Source of the DNA: Hymenopus coronatus
Lineage: Eukaryota > Arthropoda > Insecta > Mantodea > Hymenopodidae
Direction: 5' to 3'
NCBI GenBank assembly: GCA_030762935.1
Contig: CM060891.1
Location: forward strand, 2,433,001-2,497,000
DNA: 64,000 bases
In this document: positions 38,601 to 43,751 of the stretch, piece by piece
Layout: the number at the start of each line of letters is the position of its first letter
Numbering within the stretch: the first letter of the stretch is position 1
The notes under the pieces: generated by a model
The model's database searches: none
What the model was told of the DNA's origin: nothing
What the model saw: only the letters and a program-made list of their open reading frames with translations
Translations under genes and position numbers: made by a program

Positions 38601-39157
38601 AGTTTTAAAAAAAACATTAACAGAAATAGTCTTGTTACTTGCTTTCTTATAAGTAGAAGGGAATACACTAGGATAAAGTGATACTCTACTGTTTTAAAAG
38701 CTGGTCTCTATGATTGAACTTCGGTTCTCTTTAAATGTTCAGGAGTAAACAAAAGAAACAGGAATGGCAAATTTTCGTTTGAGAAAAGTTTAAGTATTTT
38801 AAAATTGAAACTAATAACAAAGACTTTTTAGGAAATGGAATGTATCTGACCTAAATTGTGTATTTTAACGAGATCTACATTTTTTTATGTAGTAAGTTTT
38901 TGTATGTGTGTTAGAGTTTGCCAGCCCAGCATGAAGAGCACATACCTGCGTCTGCAACAGTAGCATACTTGAGGCGACTGTGAAGGGCGCAGCTCCGGGG
39001 GCAACTCGACTAAGGTTGTTCACTTCAGTCGAAACCGCCACTTCCTTGGACACTTCTGGACCTGCAACAATAGCAAGCTGTCGTGAGCATGGCAACGACG
39101 CGCGTGTGCGTGGACGAGTAGCAACATAGACAGACACTGACCGTTGTCTGCAAGCAT
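6203..39157 (-). CDS. Hr38: HR38 nuclear receptor (NR4A family), complete seven-exon gene model
   Basis: The joined exons (39157-39142, 39061-38946, 21266-20701, 19027-18466, 12865-12663, 9992-9814, 6459-6203) give 1,899 nt and 632 residues, with compatible codon phase at all six junctions and GT-AG introns. The order is a low-complexity N-terminal activation region (1-297), two C4 zinc fingers (298-353), a C-terminal extension with RRGRLPSKP (376-384) and a ligand-binding domain (about 421-632). Family knowledge: NR4A proteins are nuclear, ligand-independent transcription factors that bind the NBRE (AAAGGTCA) as monomers or heterodimerise with USP/RXR, and insect HR38 is an activity- and ecdysteroid-related early-response gene. 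The DNA-binding domain, hinge and LBD are intact, so this looks functional. Identity is very secure. The N-terminus is less so: translation could also begin at the ATG in exon 2, giving 595 residues. Confidence 0.93.
6755..6890 (-). repeat. SINE-1 fragment
   Basis: Only the 3' body survives in reverse orientation (TCCCATTCTATACTGGGC, CTTGAGG, GGAAGCCATGCTAAGGAT). The tRNA-like head is missing. It lies in Hr38 intron 6, next to a LINE remnant. Confidence 0.65.
6905..7640 (-). pseudogene. 5'-truncated LINE remnant in Hr38 intron 6
   Basis: On the minus strand, decayed frames read [19 protein letters not shown] followed by KKI, the reverse-transcriptase thumb region of non-LTR elements. Further on, a segment reading [17 protein letters not shown] matches the position of the usual S-x-L-x-YG-I-L-W block. 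The 3' end is ATGAAATAAAATTGAATTGA-like (6930-6905), the TTGAA-type tail common to many insect LINEs. The 5' side stops where a family A copy begins at about 7637. Confidence 0.6.
7637..8345 (+). mobile_element. Family A copy
   Basis: Canonical plus orientation: ACTTTCTCTACACATGCTAT with the palindrome at the left, GTAGAGAAAGTCATGTGAAT at the right. It truncates a LINE remnant and lies in Hr38 intron 6. Confidence 0.75.
8978..9745 (+). mobile_element. Family A copy with internal duplication
   Basis: The left end is rearranged: ACTTTCTCTAC then a jump to the CAGCTTAGCTC segment. An approximately 83-bp tandem duplication lies at 9037-9203. It ends near Hr38 exon 6. Confidence 0.65.
9037..9203. 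repeat. 83-bp tandem duplication in a family A copy
   Basis: Two adjacent copies of TTAGATGTTCCAAGGATGAA through TTTACCTCAATAAGT, differing mainly in C-run length (9 against 10 C). Confidence 0.85.
9814..9992 (-). CDS. Hr38: Hr38 coding exon 6: ligand-binding domain, part 2
   Basis: This 179-nt exon completes codon 488 and encodes residues 489-547 plus one base. It includes [15 protein letters not shown], a [10 protein letters not shown] segment and [15 protein letters not shown], the conserved middle LBD helices of NR4A receptors. The acceptor is TGTTTGCAG and the donor ACAG|GTGAGC. The 2.7-kb intron before it carries a decayed mariner and a SINE, and the 3.4-kb intron after it holds family A copies and a LINE remnant. 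Confidence 0.95.
10350..10890 (+). mobile_element. Family A copy, left-truncated
   Basis: The middle and right end are present (GTATAACTCAAAAACAAAAAG onward to GGTAGAGAAAGGGATGTGAA). The internal C-run has expanded to about 14 C at 10431. Confidence 0.6.
11274..11288. repeat. Poly(G) run
   Basis: About 15 consecutive G at the 3' flank of the mariner at 11.3 kb. Length is likely unstable and may be subject to sequencing error. Confidence 0.8.
11330..12345 (-). mobile_element. Decayed mariner transposon, minus strand
   Basis: The transposase starts at 12342 with [20 protein letters not shown] and the HRSGRPEDV linker, shifts frame near 12060 to [27 protein letters not shown] (first catalytic D in TVDETW), then [19 protein letters not shown] and YSPDLAPSG (third D of DD34D). 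The region of the second catalytic D is frameshifted, and a poly(A)16 tract interrupts the 3' part near 11510. A C-terminal remnant continues to about 11330. It cannot encode an active enzyme. Inserted in Hr38 intron 5. Confidence 0.85.
12430..12605 (+). repeat. SINE-2 copy in Hr38 intron 5
   Basis: A second tRNA-derived family: head GCCTCCGTGGTCGAGTGGTC (A-box-like), then GGCTGGGGCGGGGAATTTTT, a CAAAGCCCCCAGTATGACCTT body and a GAAACAATAAAA end. The B box is deleted here, so only comparison with the 22.4-kb copy shows the family. Confidence 0.6.
12663..12865 (-). CDS. Hr38: Hr38 coding exon 5: ligand-binding domain, part 1
   Basis: This 203-nt exon encodes residues 421-487 plus two bases, between TTGGTTGCAG and AG|GTAGGG. 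It encodes the early LBD helices: [12 protein letters not shown], then [15 protein letters not shown] and [20 protein letters not shown]. The F-x-x-L-x-x-x-D-Q-x-x-L-L pattern is the nuclear receptor LBD signature across helices 3 to 5. In the NR4A family the pocket is filled by bulky side chains; that is family knowledge, not something visible here. Phase 0 on entry and phase 2 on exit match the neighbours. Confidence 0.95.
12870..14004. other. Hr38 intron 4, start: no recognised feature
   Basis: AT-rich intron sequence. I see an imperfect inverted relation between 13065-13215 and 13490-13590 (TTTCCATGGGGAATTACAG against CCCCATGGGAACGTGG and neighbouring TTGAAATAGATTTGAG-like text), possibly an old foldback element, and no genes. 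Confidence 0.4.
14005..14800 (+). mobile_element. Family A copy
   Basis: Both termini recognisable: ACTTTCTCTACACGTACTAC with the palindrome at left and GAGAAAGTTATGTGATATTG at right. C- and A-homopolymers sit at 14110-14128. Confidence 0.7.
14817..18255 (+). mobile_element. Family A copy split by expansion of its own GT tract
   Basis: The left part (14817-14873) reads CCCTGAATAAAA then TTTTAGAAACATATCCGTG, exactly the family A sequence up to its GT tract. The right part (about 17705-18255) resumes with GAATAGCAAAAACGGAAAGT and continues to the family's right end. The 2.8 kb between is GT-rich tandem repeat with no foreign boundary. Confidence 0.65.
14873..17700. repeat. GT-rich compound minisatellite in Hr38 intron 4
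   Basis: 2.8 kb of GT-based repeats. The left third uses TCCGTGTATGTGTCTGTG and GAGCGGGTACGTCCG units. The right part is a regular 28-bp unit, CGAGTGTGAGAGTGTGTC followed by TGTGTTTGTG. The transcript strand is CA-rich. It lies inside a family A copy. Confidence 0.95.
18466..19027 (-). CDS. Hr38: Hr38 coding exon 4: DNA-binding domain
   Basis: This 562-nt exon encodes residues 233-420. Zinc finger 1 uses C298, C301, C315 and C318, with P-box CEGCK (315-319); zinc finger 2 uses C334, C340, C350 and C353. The C-terminal extension carries [14 protein letters not shown], which in NR4A proteins contacts the A-rich 5' part of the NBRE. A Ser/Pro/Ala-rich linker precedes the fingers, and the hinge reads [16 protein letters not shown] before the donor CAG|GTGAGT. 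The acceptor is TTTACAG followed directly by CAGCAGCAG, so 3-nt slippage adding or removing a serine or so is possible. Cysteines and P-box are all intact. Confidence 0.97.
19348..20326. repeat. 97-bp minisatellite in Hr38 intron 3, ten exact-length units
   Basis: Ten consecutive 97-bp units (GACGATAGAACACAACACGA start), all the same length. They differ mostly at one spot (ATTATAAAG, ATGATAAAG or ATTACAAAG); the first unit is the most diverged. This suggests a very recent expansion or efficient homogenisation. Confidence 0.95.
20701..21266 (-). CDS. Hr38: Hr38 coding exon 3: N-terminal activation region
   Basis: This 566-nt exon encodes residues 45-232 between a TTGTTTCAG acceptor and a CAG|GTGAGT donor (phase 2). 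The sequence starts [16 protein letters not shown], as in other insect HR38 proteins. It is rich in Pro, Ser, Gln and His, with a Q5 run, five plus five histidines split by one asparagine (144-154), and repeated SPY/FSPYF-like aromatic-proline motifs typical of NR4A AF-1 regions. It is GC-rich compared with the flanking introns. Overlapping open frames in this block follow from its GC and codon bias and are not separate genes. Confidence 0.92.
22098..22350 (-). repeat. SINE-1 copy in the large intron
   Basis: Reverse-oriented copy with an intact B box (GGTTTGAACCCGCGACC on the plus strand) and the usual body. The A-box end is diverged near 22350. A partial SINE-2 lies about 90 bp to its right. 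Confidence 0.75.
22440..22660 (+). repeat. SINE-2 copy with B box
   Basis: Contains GGTTCGATTCCCGGTTGGGG (B box), then GGCGGGGAATTTTTCTTTAA shared with the 12.4-kb copy, a CAAAGCCCCGATATCACCTT body and an ATGAAGAAACAATGAAAA end. The A-box half is not preserved. Confidence 0.6.
23240..23645 (+). mobile_element. Degraded family A fragments
   Basis: Short diverged pieces, including TGTTGAATTTTACGGGTATA, GAGAGAAAGTCGTGTGA and GAATAGCCTCTGAAGACCTG, lie in partly scrambled order. Probably two old nested copies. Confidence 0.4.
23880..25033 (-). mobile_element. Family A copy carrying a SINE-1 insertion
   Basis: Reverse-oriented. The left end is CATTCACATGACTTTC and the right end TAGTACTTGTAGAGAAAGT. 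The SINE-1 at 24709-25005 splits the terminal palindrome. A T19 tract lies at 24597-24615. Confidence 0.75.
24709..25005 (-). repeat. SINE-1, full length with target-site duplication
   Basis: This complete copy is flanked by 11-bp duplications ACATTATGTAC (24698-24708 and 25006-25016). Reading its own strand it has TCGCCCTCCGTGGTGTAATGG (A box region), GGTTCAAACCC (B box) and a 3' end of CATTTCATTTTT. It inserted into the terminal palindrome of a family A copy (23885-25033), so it is younger than that copy. Confidence 0.9.
25373..27173. mobile_element. Non-autonomous PIF/Harbinger-like element (1.8 kb)
   Basis: The ends are GGGCCAGTTGTACGAAC and its reverse complement, flanked by TTA on both sides (25370-25372 and 27174-27176). 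A 3-bp TWA duplication with GGGCC-type TIRs is the hallmark of PIF/Harbinger. The subterminal regions carry repeated GGAATAA/TTATTCC motifs. No transposase was found, so it is non-autonomous. It interrupts a minus-oriented family A copy, whose halves lie at about 25090-25372 and 27174-27540. Confidence 0.8.
26374..26510. repeat. Near-perfect 65-bp-arm hairpin
   Basis: The left arm (26374-26438) and right arm (26445-26510) are reverse complements with about three mismatches and a 6-nt loop. Each arm contains CCAACACGTGCTTCACTTGG or its complement. It lies inside the Harbinger-like element in the largest coding-region intron of Hr38, so it should be transcribed with the pre-mRNA and could fold into a long duplex. 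Confidence 0.85.
27767..28375 (+). mobile_element. Family A copy, right-truncated
   Basis: It starts TACTTTCTCTATACGCACTA with a full palindrome and stays close to consensus until about 28375, where coding-like sequence of unknown origin begins instead of the expected right end. Confidence 0.7.
28389..28604 (+). pseudogene. Unrecognised plus-strand coding-like segment 1
   Basis: After an acceptor-like TCTAATATAG, a frame of 71 codons starts [16 protein letters not shown], passes through [17 protein letters not shown] and [18 protein letters not shown], and stops at 28604. The composition looks like a real protein rather than intron. It abuts the truncated end of the family A copy at 27767-28375. 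No family is recognised. It could be a captured or retro-copied gene fragment, antisense to Hr38. Confidence 0.3.
28605..28988. other. Between the two coding-like segments
   Basis: Contains the open stretch 28759-28977 mentioned for segment 2 but no start codon or splice pair I trust. Otherwise plain sequence. Confidence 0.3.
28989..29195 (+). pseudogene. Unrecognised plus-strand coding-like segment 2 with GTAAGT
   Basis: An uninterrupted frame encodes [20 protein letters not shown], then [18 protein letters not shown] and [20 protein letters not shown], before a GTAAGTAT donor-like sequence at 29167. No start codon is present, so it reads like an internal exon or a fragment. A related open stretch at 28759-28977 ends [16 protein letters not shown] and stop. 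These may be pieces of one antisense gene, alive or dead; I cannot name it. Confidence 0.35.
29441..29545 (-). other. Candidate alternative Hr38 first coding exon ([11 protein letters not shown])
   Basis: On the minus strand an acceptor-like TTTGCTGTAG ends at 29546, and a donor CAG|GTGCCC lies at 29441/29440. In between, an ATG at 29473 gives eleven codons, [11 protein letters not shown], ending in phase 0, the phase needed to join exon 3. The donor matches consensus only at CAG|GT, and the next upstream sequence is a CA repeat. The idea rests on phase and position and is weak without RNA data. Confidence 0.2.
29578..29614. repeat. (CA)n microsatellite
   Basis: About 18 CA units between the candidate alternative exon and the minisatellite complex. 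Confidence 0.9.
29700..30300. repeat. Minisatellite complex, left part (about 38-bp units, irregular)
   Basis: Irregular units built on GTCGCCTCTGGATGGTG plus TAGCGAATACTAGCTCTG, passing at 30140-30285 into regular units ending GGGAATATTGGCTCTG. Confidence 0.85.
30300..31195. repeat. Minisatellite complex, middle part (39-bp units)
   Basis: About 22 copies of a 39-bp unit, GGCGTCTCTGGATGATGTCA followed by CGGAAGATATTATCTAG. Because 39 is divisible by 3 it stays open in several frames; the resulting basic or acidic repeat peptides are artefacts. Confidence 0.93.
31195..32655. repeat. Minisatellite complex, right part (13-bp and 22-bp units)
   Basis: Mixed 13-bp (TCTCTGGGTGGTG) and 22-bp (the same plus TCGGTGGTG) units. 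The 22-bp period cycles through all three frames with no stop codon in either direction, making open frames up to 497 codons with no protein meaning. The SINE-1 at 32689 marks its end. Confidence 0.93.
32689..32979 (+). repeat. SINE-1, full length with target-site duplication
   Basis: The flanks are CATCGGATTATAT at 32676-32688 and 32980-32992. The A box (TGGTGTAATGG) and B box (GGGTTCAAACCC) are intact and the body is close to consensus. It sits just outside the right edge of the 13/22-bp minisatellite. Confidence 0.9.
33310..33545 (-). promoter_or_regulatory. GC-rich, promoter-like island inside the large Hr38 intron
   Basis: This short block is clearly GC-richer than the AT-rich intron around it and free of recognisable repeats. 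On the minus strand a TGACGTTA CRE-like site (33547-33540) and a TATATTTT box lie immediately upstream of a GC-rich stretch with GTGGGGCG and ACTGCGCAG motifs. Further down, AG|GCAAGT near 33324 matches the consensus of GC-AG donors. Together these could be an internal first exon of Hr38, but each signal alone is weak. A (CG)n run flanks it near 33270. Confidence 0.25.
33546..34594. other. Intron stretch without recognised features
   Basis: About 1 kb of AT-rich intron with no repeat family, coding signature or structured element that I could identify. Confidence 0.5.
34595..35005 (+). mobile_element. Family A fragment, diverged
   Basis: Central parts are recognisable (GTAACTCAAACACAATAAAT, TATCTCGAATTTTCT, GTAAACCGCAAGGGAGA). 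It abuts the 34-bp array at 35020. Confidence 0.45.
35020..35500. repeat. 34-bp minisatellite with CCAAT-bearing unit
   Basis: About 14 copies of AGGTAGCTATTCGGCCAATA followed by TTCCGGCAGGAACC. Variants (TACTCC or TATTCC; GGCAG or GGTAG) alternate in runs. Confidence 0.94.
35774..35985 (-). repeat. SINE-4 with target-site duplication
   Basis: A poly(T) of about 16 on the left and a tRNA-like head on the right (B box GGGGTTCGATCCC on its own strand). It is flanked by TATGCTATGTTAC (35761-35773) and TATGCTGTGTTAC (35986-35998), one mismatch apart. A fourth SINE family, unrelated in its body to the others. Confidence 0.85.
36085..36760 (-). mobile_element. Family A copy, right end missing
   Basis: Starts GTTCCATTCACACGACTTTC and runs to about the TGACTTGAGCTATC segment; the palindromic end is absent. 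It follows the SINE-4 insertion by about 60 bp. Confidence 0.7.
36940..38010 (-). mobile_element. Two adjacent family A fragments
   Basis: A central minus-oriented fragment (36940-37185), then a short piece in the other orientation, then a longer minus-oriented copy (37243-38010) with the ATTTCTCTACATCTCTGTAA end. The palindromic end is lost at the right. Confidence 0.55.
38555..38930 (-). mobile_element. Family A fragment next to Hr38 exon 2
   Basis: Starts GTTCCATTCACACCACTTTC, runs through the AAGGAAGCAAG-type block and ends about 15 bp before the exon 2 donor, so the start of the large intron is transposon-derived. Confidence 0.6.
38946..39061 (-). CDS. Hr38: Hr38 coding exon 2, with alternative start MLLLQTQ
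   Basis: The exon starts after TTGTTGCAG and ends at CAG|GTATG. It is open throughout in the receptor frame and contains an ATG at 38966 reading M-L-L-L-Q-T-Q before a phase-0 junction to the [13 protein letters not shown] exon. Known insect HR38 proteins have a short MLLLQ-type leader directly before an [16 protein letters not shown] sequence, so the join to exon 3 is well supported. The 32 residues before the internal ATG are coding only if exon 1 is used. If the distal 60-kb exon splices here instead, its own frame does not fit and translation would start at 38966. Confidence 0.75.
39142..39157 (-). CDS. Hr38: Hr38 coding exon 1 (candidate start, MLADN)
   Basis: Sixteen coding bases from an ATG at 39157 encode M-L-A-D-N plus the first base of the next codon, then a G|GTCAGT donor. 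The 80-nt intron (39141-39062) ends in TTGTTGCAG. The leftover G joins the GT opening exon 2 to make a glycine codon in the frame that runs into the recognisable receptor. A TATA box lies 31 nt before a TTAGTC initiator, whose A at 39168 would give an 11-nt leader. That leader is very short, so this start could be skipped in favour of the ATG in exon 2. No transcript evidence is available here. Confidence 0.55.
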
Positions 39158-39159
39158 GG

Positions 39160-39280
39160 CGGGCGACTAAGAGACACCAGGACCCAGCACGGACTTATAT
39201 ACGGGACCGGTAGGCTCCCTAGGGACCTCTAGGCAGCTATTAAATCAGTGGTATTTGAAGCTCTCATAGTGACGCAACGA
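39160..39280 (-). promoter_or_regulatory. Hr38: Proximal Hr38 promoter with TATA box and initiator
   Basis: On the minus strand TATATAAG occupies 39201-39194, and its TATAAG core lies 31 nt upstream of a TTAGTC initiator whose A is at 39168. A TGACG half-CRE (TGACGCAA on the plus strand) sits at 39270-39277, about -105, and a GGGGCGG GC box lies on the plus strand near 39327. The geometry is that of a focused TATA promoter. Upstream of it, a 3.6-kb minisatellite begins within about 270 bp. Confidence 0.6.
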
Positions 39281-39434
39281 TGATGAGTTTTTCTCTATTG
39301 TGTGGGACCGTGCCTGCCTGGCTTATGGGGCGGAACGTGCAGCGGGGTGGAAACTCCCAACCCCCTTCTCAACAACTTGTCAAAATATTCCCTGCGCGGA
39401 GTCTTAGCACAAGTGTAGCGAATGTTTTATCCTG

Positions 39435-42400
39435 TCCCAGTAGTGGGGACAACCACCAGCCCCAGTATAGTGGGAAATGGTTAGTGTGGACAACCACTTC
39501 TCCCAGTAGGGTGGGGACAACCACTTCTCCCAGTAGAGTGGGGACAACCACCAGCCCCAGTATAGTGGGGACAACCACCAGCCCCAGTATAGTGGGAAAT
39601 GGTTAGTGTGGACAACCACTTCTCCCAGTAGGGTGGGGACAACCACCAGCCCCAGTATAGTGGGAAATGGTTAGTGTGGACAACCACTTCTCCCAGTAGG
39701 GTGGGGACAACCACTTCTCCCAGTAGAGTGGGGACAACCACCAGCCCCAGTATAGTGGGAAATGGTTAGTGTGGACAACCACTTCTCCCAGTAGGGTGGA
39801 GACAACCACCAGCCCCAGTATAGTGGGAAATGATTAGTGTGGACAACCACTTCTCCCAGTAGGGTGGGGACAACCACCAGCCCCAGTATAGTGGGAAATG
39901 GTTAGTGTGGACAACCACTTCTCCCAGTAGGGTGCGGACAACCACCAGCCCCAGTATAGTGGGAAATGGTTAGTGGGGACAACCACTTCTCCCAGTAGGG
40001 TGGGGACAACCACCAGCCCCAATATAGTGGGAAATGGTTAGTGTGGACAACCACTTCTCCCAGTAGGGTGGGGACAACCACTTCTCCCAGTAGAGTGGGG
40101 ACAACCACCAGCCCCAGTAGAGTGGGAAATGGTTAGTGTGGACAACCACTTCTCCCAGTAGAGTGGGGACAACCACCAGCCCCAGTAGAGTGGGGACAAC
40201 CACTTCTCCCAGTAGGGTGGGGACAACCACCAGCCCCAGTATAGTGGGAAATGGTTAGTGGGGACAACCACCAGCCCCAGTATAGTGGGAAATGGTTAGT
40301 GGGGACAACCACCAGCCCCAGTAGAGTGGGGACAACCACTTCTCCCAGTAGGGTGGGGACAACCACCAGCCACAGTATAGTGGGAAATGGTTAGTGGGGA
40401 CAACCACTTTTCCCAGTAGGGTGGGGACAACCACCAGCCCCAGTATAGTGGGAAATGGTTAGTGGAGACAACCACTTCTCCCAGTAGGGTGGGGACAACC
40501 ACTTCTCCCAGTAGAGTGGGGACAACCACTTCTCCCAGTAGAGTGGGGACAACCACCAGCCCCAGTATAGTGGGAAATGGTTAGTGGAGACAACCACTTC
40601 TCCCAGTAGGGTGGAGACAAGCACCAGCCCCAGTATAGTGGGAAATGGTTAGTGTGGACAACCACTTCTCCCAGTAGGGTGGGGACAACCACCAGCCCCA
40701 GTATAGTGGGAAATGGTTAGTGGAGACAACCACTTCTCCCAGTAGGGTGGGGACAACCACTTCTCCCAGTAGAGTGGGGACAACCACCAGCCCCAGTATA
40801 GTGGGGACAACCACTTCTCCCAGTAGAGTGGGGACAACCACCAGCCCCAGTATAGTGGGGACAACCACTTCTCCCAGTAGAGTGGGGACAACCACCAGCC
40901 CCAGTATAGTGGGAAATGGTTAGTGTGGACAACCACCAGCCCCAGTAGAGTGGGGACAAGCACCAGCCCCAGTATAGTGGGAAATGGTTAGTGTGGACAA
41001 CCACCAGCCCCAGTATAGTGGGGACAACCACTTCTCCCAGTAGAGTGGGGACAACCACCAGCCCCAGTAGAGAGGGAAATGGTTAGTGTGGACAACCACT
41101 AGCCCCAGTAGAGTGGGGACAACCACCAGCCCCAATATAGTGGGAAATGGTTAGTGAGGACAACCACCAGCCCCAGTATAGTGGGGACAACCACTTCTCC
41201 CAGTATAGTGGGGACAACCACCAGCCCCAGTATAGTGGGAAATGGTTAGTATGGACAACAACCAGCCCCAGTATAGTGGGGACAACCACTTCTCCCAGTA
41301 GAGTGGGGACAAGCACCAGCCCCAGTATAGTGGGGAATGGTTAGTGTGGACAACCACCAGCCCCAGTAGAGTGGGAAATGGTTAGTGTGGACAACCACCG
41401 GCCCCAGTATAGTGGGGACAATCACCAGTCCCAGTATAGTGGGAACAACCACTTCTCCCAGTAGAGTGGGGACAACCACCAGCCCCAGTAGAGAGGGAAA
41501 TGGTTAGTGTGGACAACCACCAGCCCCAGTATAGTGGGAAATAGTTGGTGTGGACAACCACCAGCCCCAGTATAGTGGGGAATGATTAGTGAGGACAACC
41601 ACCAGCCCCAGTATAGTGGGAAATGGTTAGTGTGGACAACCACCAGCCCCAGTATAGTGTGGAAATGGCTAGTGTGGACAACCACCTGCCCCAGTATAGT
41701 GGGGAAATGGTTATTGTGGAAAACCACCTGCCCCAGTATAGTGCGGAAATGGTTAGTGTGGTCAACCAACCTCCCCAGTATAGTGTGGACAACCACCTCA
41801 CCCAGTAGTGTGGAAATGGTTAGTGTGGACAATCACCTCACCCAGTATAGTGTGGAAATGGTTAGTGTTGATAGCCACGGCCCCGGTATAGTGGGGACAA
41901 CCACCTCACCCACTATAGTGGGGAAATGCTTAGTGGGGACAACCACCAGCCCCAGTATAGTGTGGAAATGGTTAGTGTTGATAACCACGGCCCCGGTATA
42001 GTGGGGACAACCACCTCACCCACTATAGTGGGGAAATGCTTAGTGGGGACAACCACCAGCCCCAGTATAGTGTGGAAATGGTTAGTGTTGATAACCACTG
42101 GACCCGGTATAGTGCGAAATGGTTAGTGGGGACAACCACCAGCCCAAGTATAGTGGGAAATGGTTAGTGTGAACAACCACCAGCCCAAGTATAGTGGGAA
42201 ATGGTTAGTGGGGACAACCACCAGCCCAAGTATAGTGGGAAATGGTTAGTGTGAACAACCACCAGCCCAAGTATAGTGGGAAATAATTAGTGTGGACAAC
42301 CACCAGCCCCAGTATAGTGGGAACAACCACTTTCCCCAGTATATTATGGAAATGGTTAGTGTGGACAACCACCAGCCCCAGTATAGTGGGAACAACCACT

Positions 42401-43030
42401 TCCCCCAGTATAGAATGGTAATGGTTAGTGTGGACAACCACCTCACCCAGTATAGTGGGAAATGGTTAATTTGGACAACTACCTGCCCCAGTATAGTGTG
42501 GATATGGTTAATGTGGATAACTACCTAGAGTGGGGACAACCATCTCACCCAGTATAGTATGGAAATGGTTAATGTGGACAACCACGTCACCCAGTATATT
42601 GGGAAATGCTTAATGTAGACAACCACCTGCCCCAATATAGTGGGGACAACCACTTCCCACAGTATAGAATGGAAATGGTTAATGTGGACAACCACCTCAC
42701 CCAGTATAGTATGGAAATTGTTAGTGTGGACAACCATCTGCCCCAGTATATTGGGGACAACCACCTCACCCAGTATAGTATGGAAATGGTTAATGTGGAC
42801 AACCATCTCACCCAGTATAGTGGGAAATGGTTAATGTGGACAACCACCTCACCCAGTATAGTGGGAAAATGGTAATTGGGGACATCCACCTCACCCAGTA
42901 TAGTGGGAAGTGGTTAATGTGGACAACCACCTCACCCAGTATAGTGGGAAGTGGTTAATGTGGACAACTACCTGCCCCAGTATAGTGGGGAAATGGTTAG
43001 TGGGGAAAACCACCTAACCCAGTATAGTGG
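39435..43030. repeat. 27/41-bp minisatellite upstream of the proximal Hr38 promoter
   Basis: 3.6 kb of a 27-bp unit (CCCCAGTATAGTGGGGACAA then CCACCAG or CCACTTC) interspersed with a 41-bp form carrying an extra AAATGGTTAGTGTG. The left two-thirds are homogeneous. The right end (about 42,300 on) is diverged, with CACCTCACCCAG variants, as expected for the older edge. Confidence 0.95.
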
Positions 43031-43039
43031 GAAATGTTT

Positions 43040-43490
43040 GTTTGTTTCACAACTAGAGAAAGTCATGTGAATGTAATACATCAGATTTTTATAAGCTGAT
43101 TCCCTTTGCTTGACCAGGAAAAATAAAACCGAATAACGTTTTCCCATTTGAGAAAAACACATCTAAGCATTTGCAAATTGTTATATTTAATATTATAAAA
43201 CTGTCTTAAACATAGGTACTTTAATCAAAATCGTTTATGTCGTTTTAGAGAATTTCAAGCATTTTGAAAATCATTCCATGTAAGGAGTATTAGGGGTGGG
43301 AAATTTGCTTGAAAATCTTCGTTGATACACACACACACACACACACACACACACGCGCGCGCGTGTGCACATATCTTCCTAAACAGGGTTTTTTGGATTC
43401 AGGGCACCTCAAAACATATATTTTCGGTGAAATCGCGTTACCGAATTTTGGGAGGACAACTCCTCTACCTATGAAGCATATTGTACGTGG
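43040..43490 (-). mobile_element. Family A fragments with expanded CA and GC tract
   Basis: A right-end piece (TAGAGAAAGTCATGTGAATG) meets minus-oriented central sequence. The GT position of the family is here a (CA)n run continuing into alternating CG (43327-43365), a potential Z-DNA former. Confidence 0.5.
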
Positions 43491-43751
43491 CACAGAAAGT
43501 CAAACAAATGCTAAAGCTCCTGATACCAATTTGACTTAATGCAAGCGATATTTGATGGTGTAACGTGACACCAGAACCTCGTCTTGTACAACCTGGAAAC
43601 ATTTCCAATAAAGTAAGATGATTATGGTGTTGTGCCCCTGGGCGTGTGAAAGCACCAAGAGAACTTTGACCCCAGACAGCAAGTGGGACAGACACACGAG
43701 AAAGTTGCCTCACTCATTATTACATTTTAAGTTGAATCTGCTGCGGCGTCC

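Noticed and set aside
38865..39137. Continuous 90-codon frame across exon 2 and beyond
   Set aside because: It begins at a GTG, crosses the acceptor at 39062 and the donor at 38945, and both signals are strong; it is exon read into introns.
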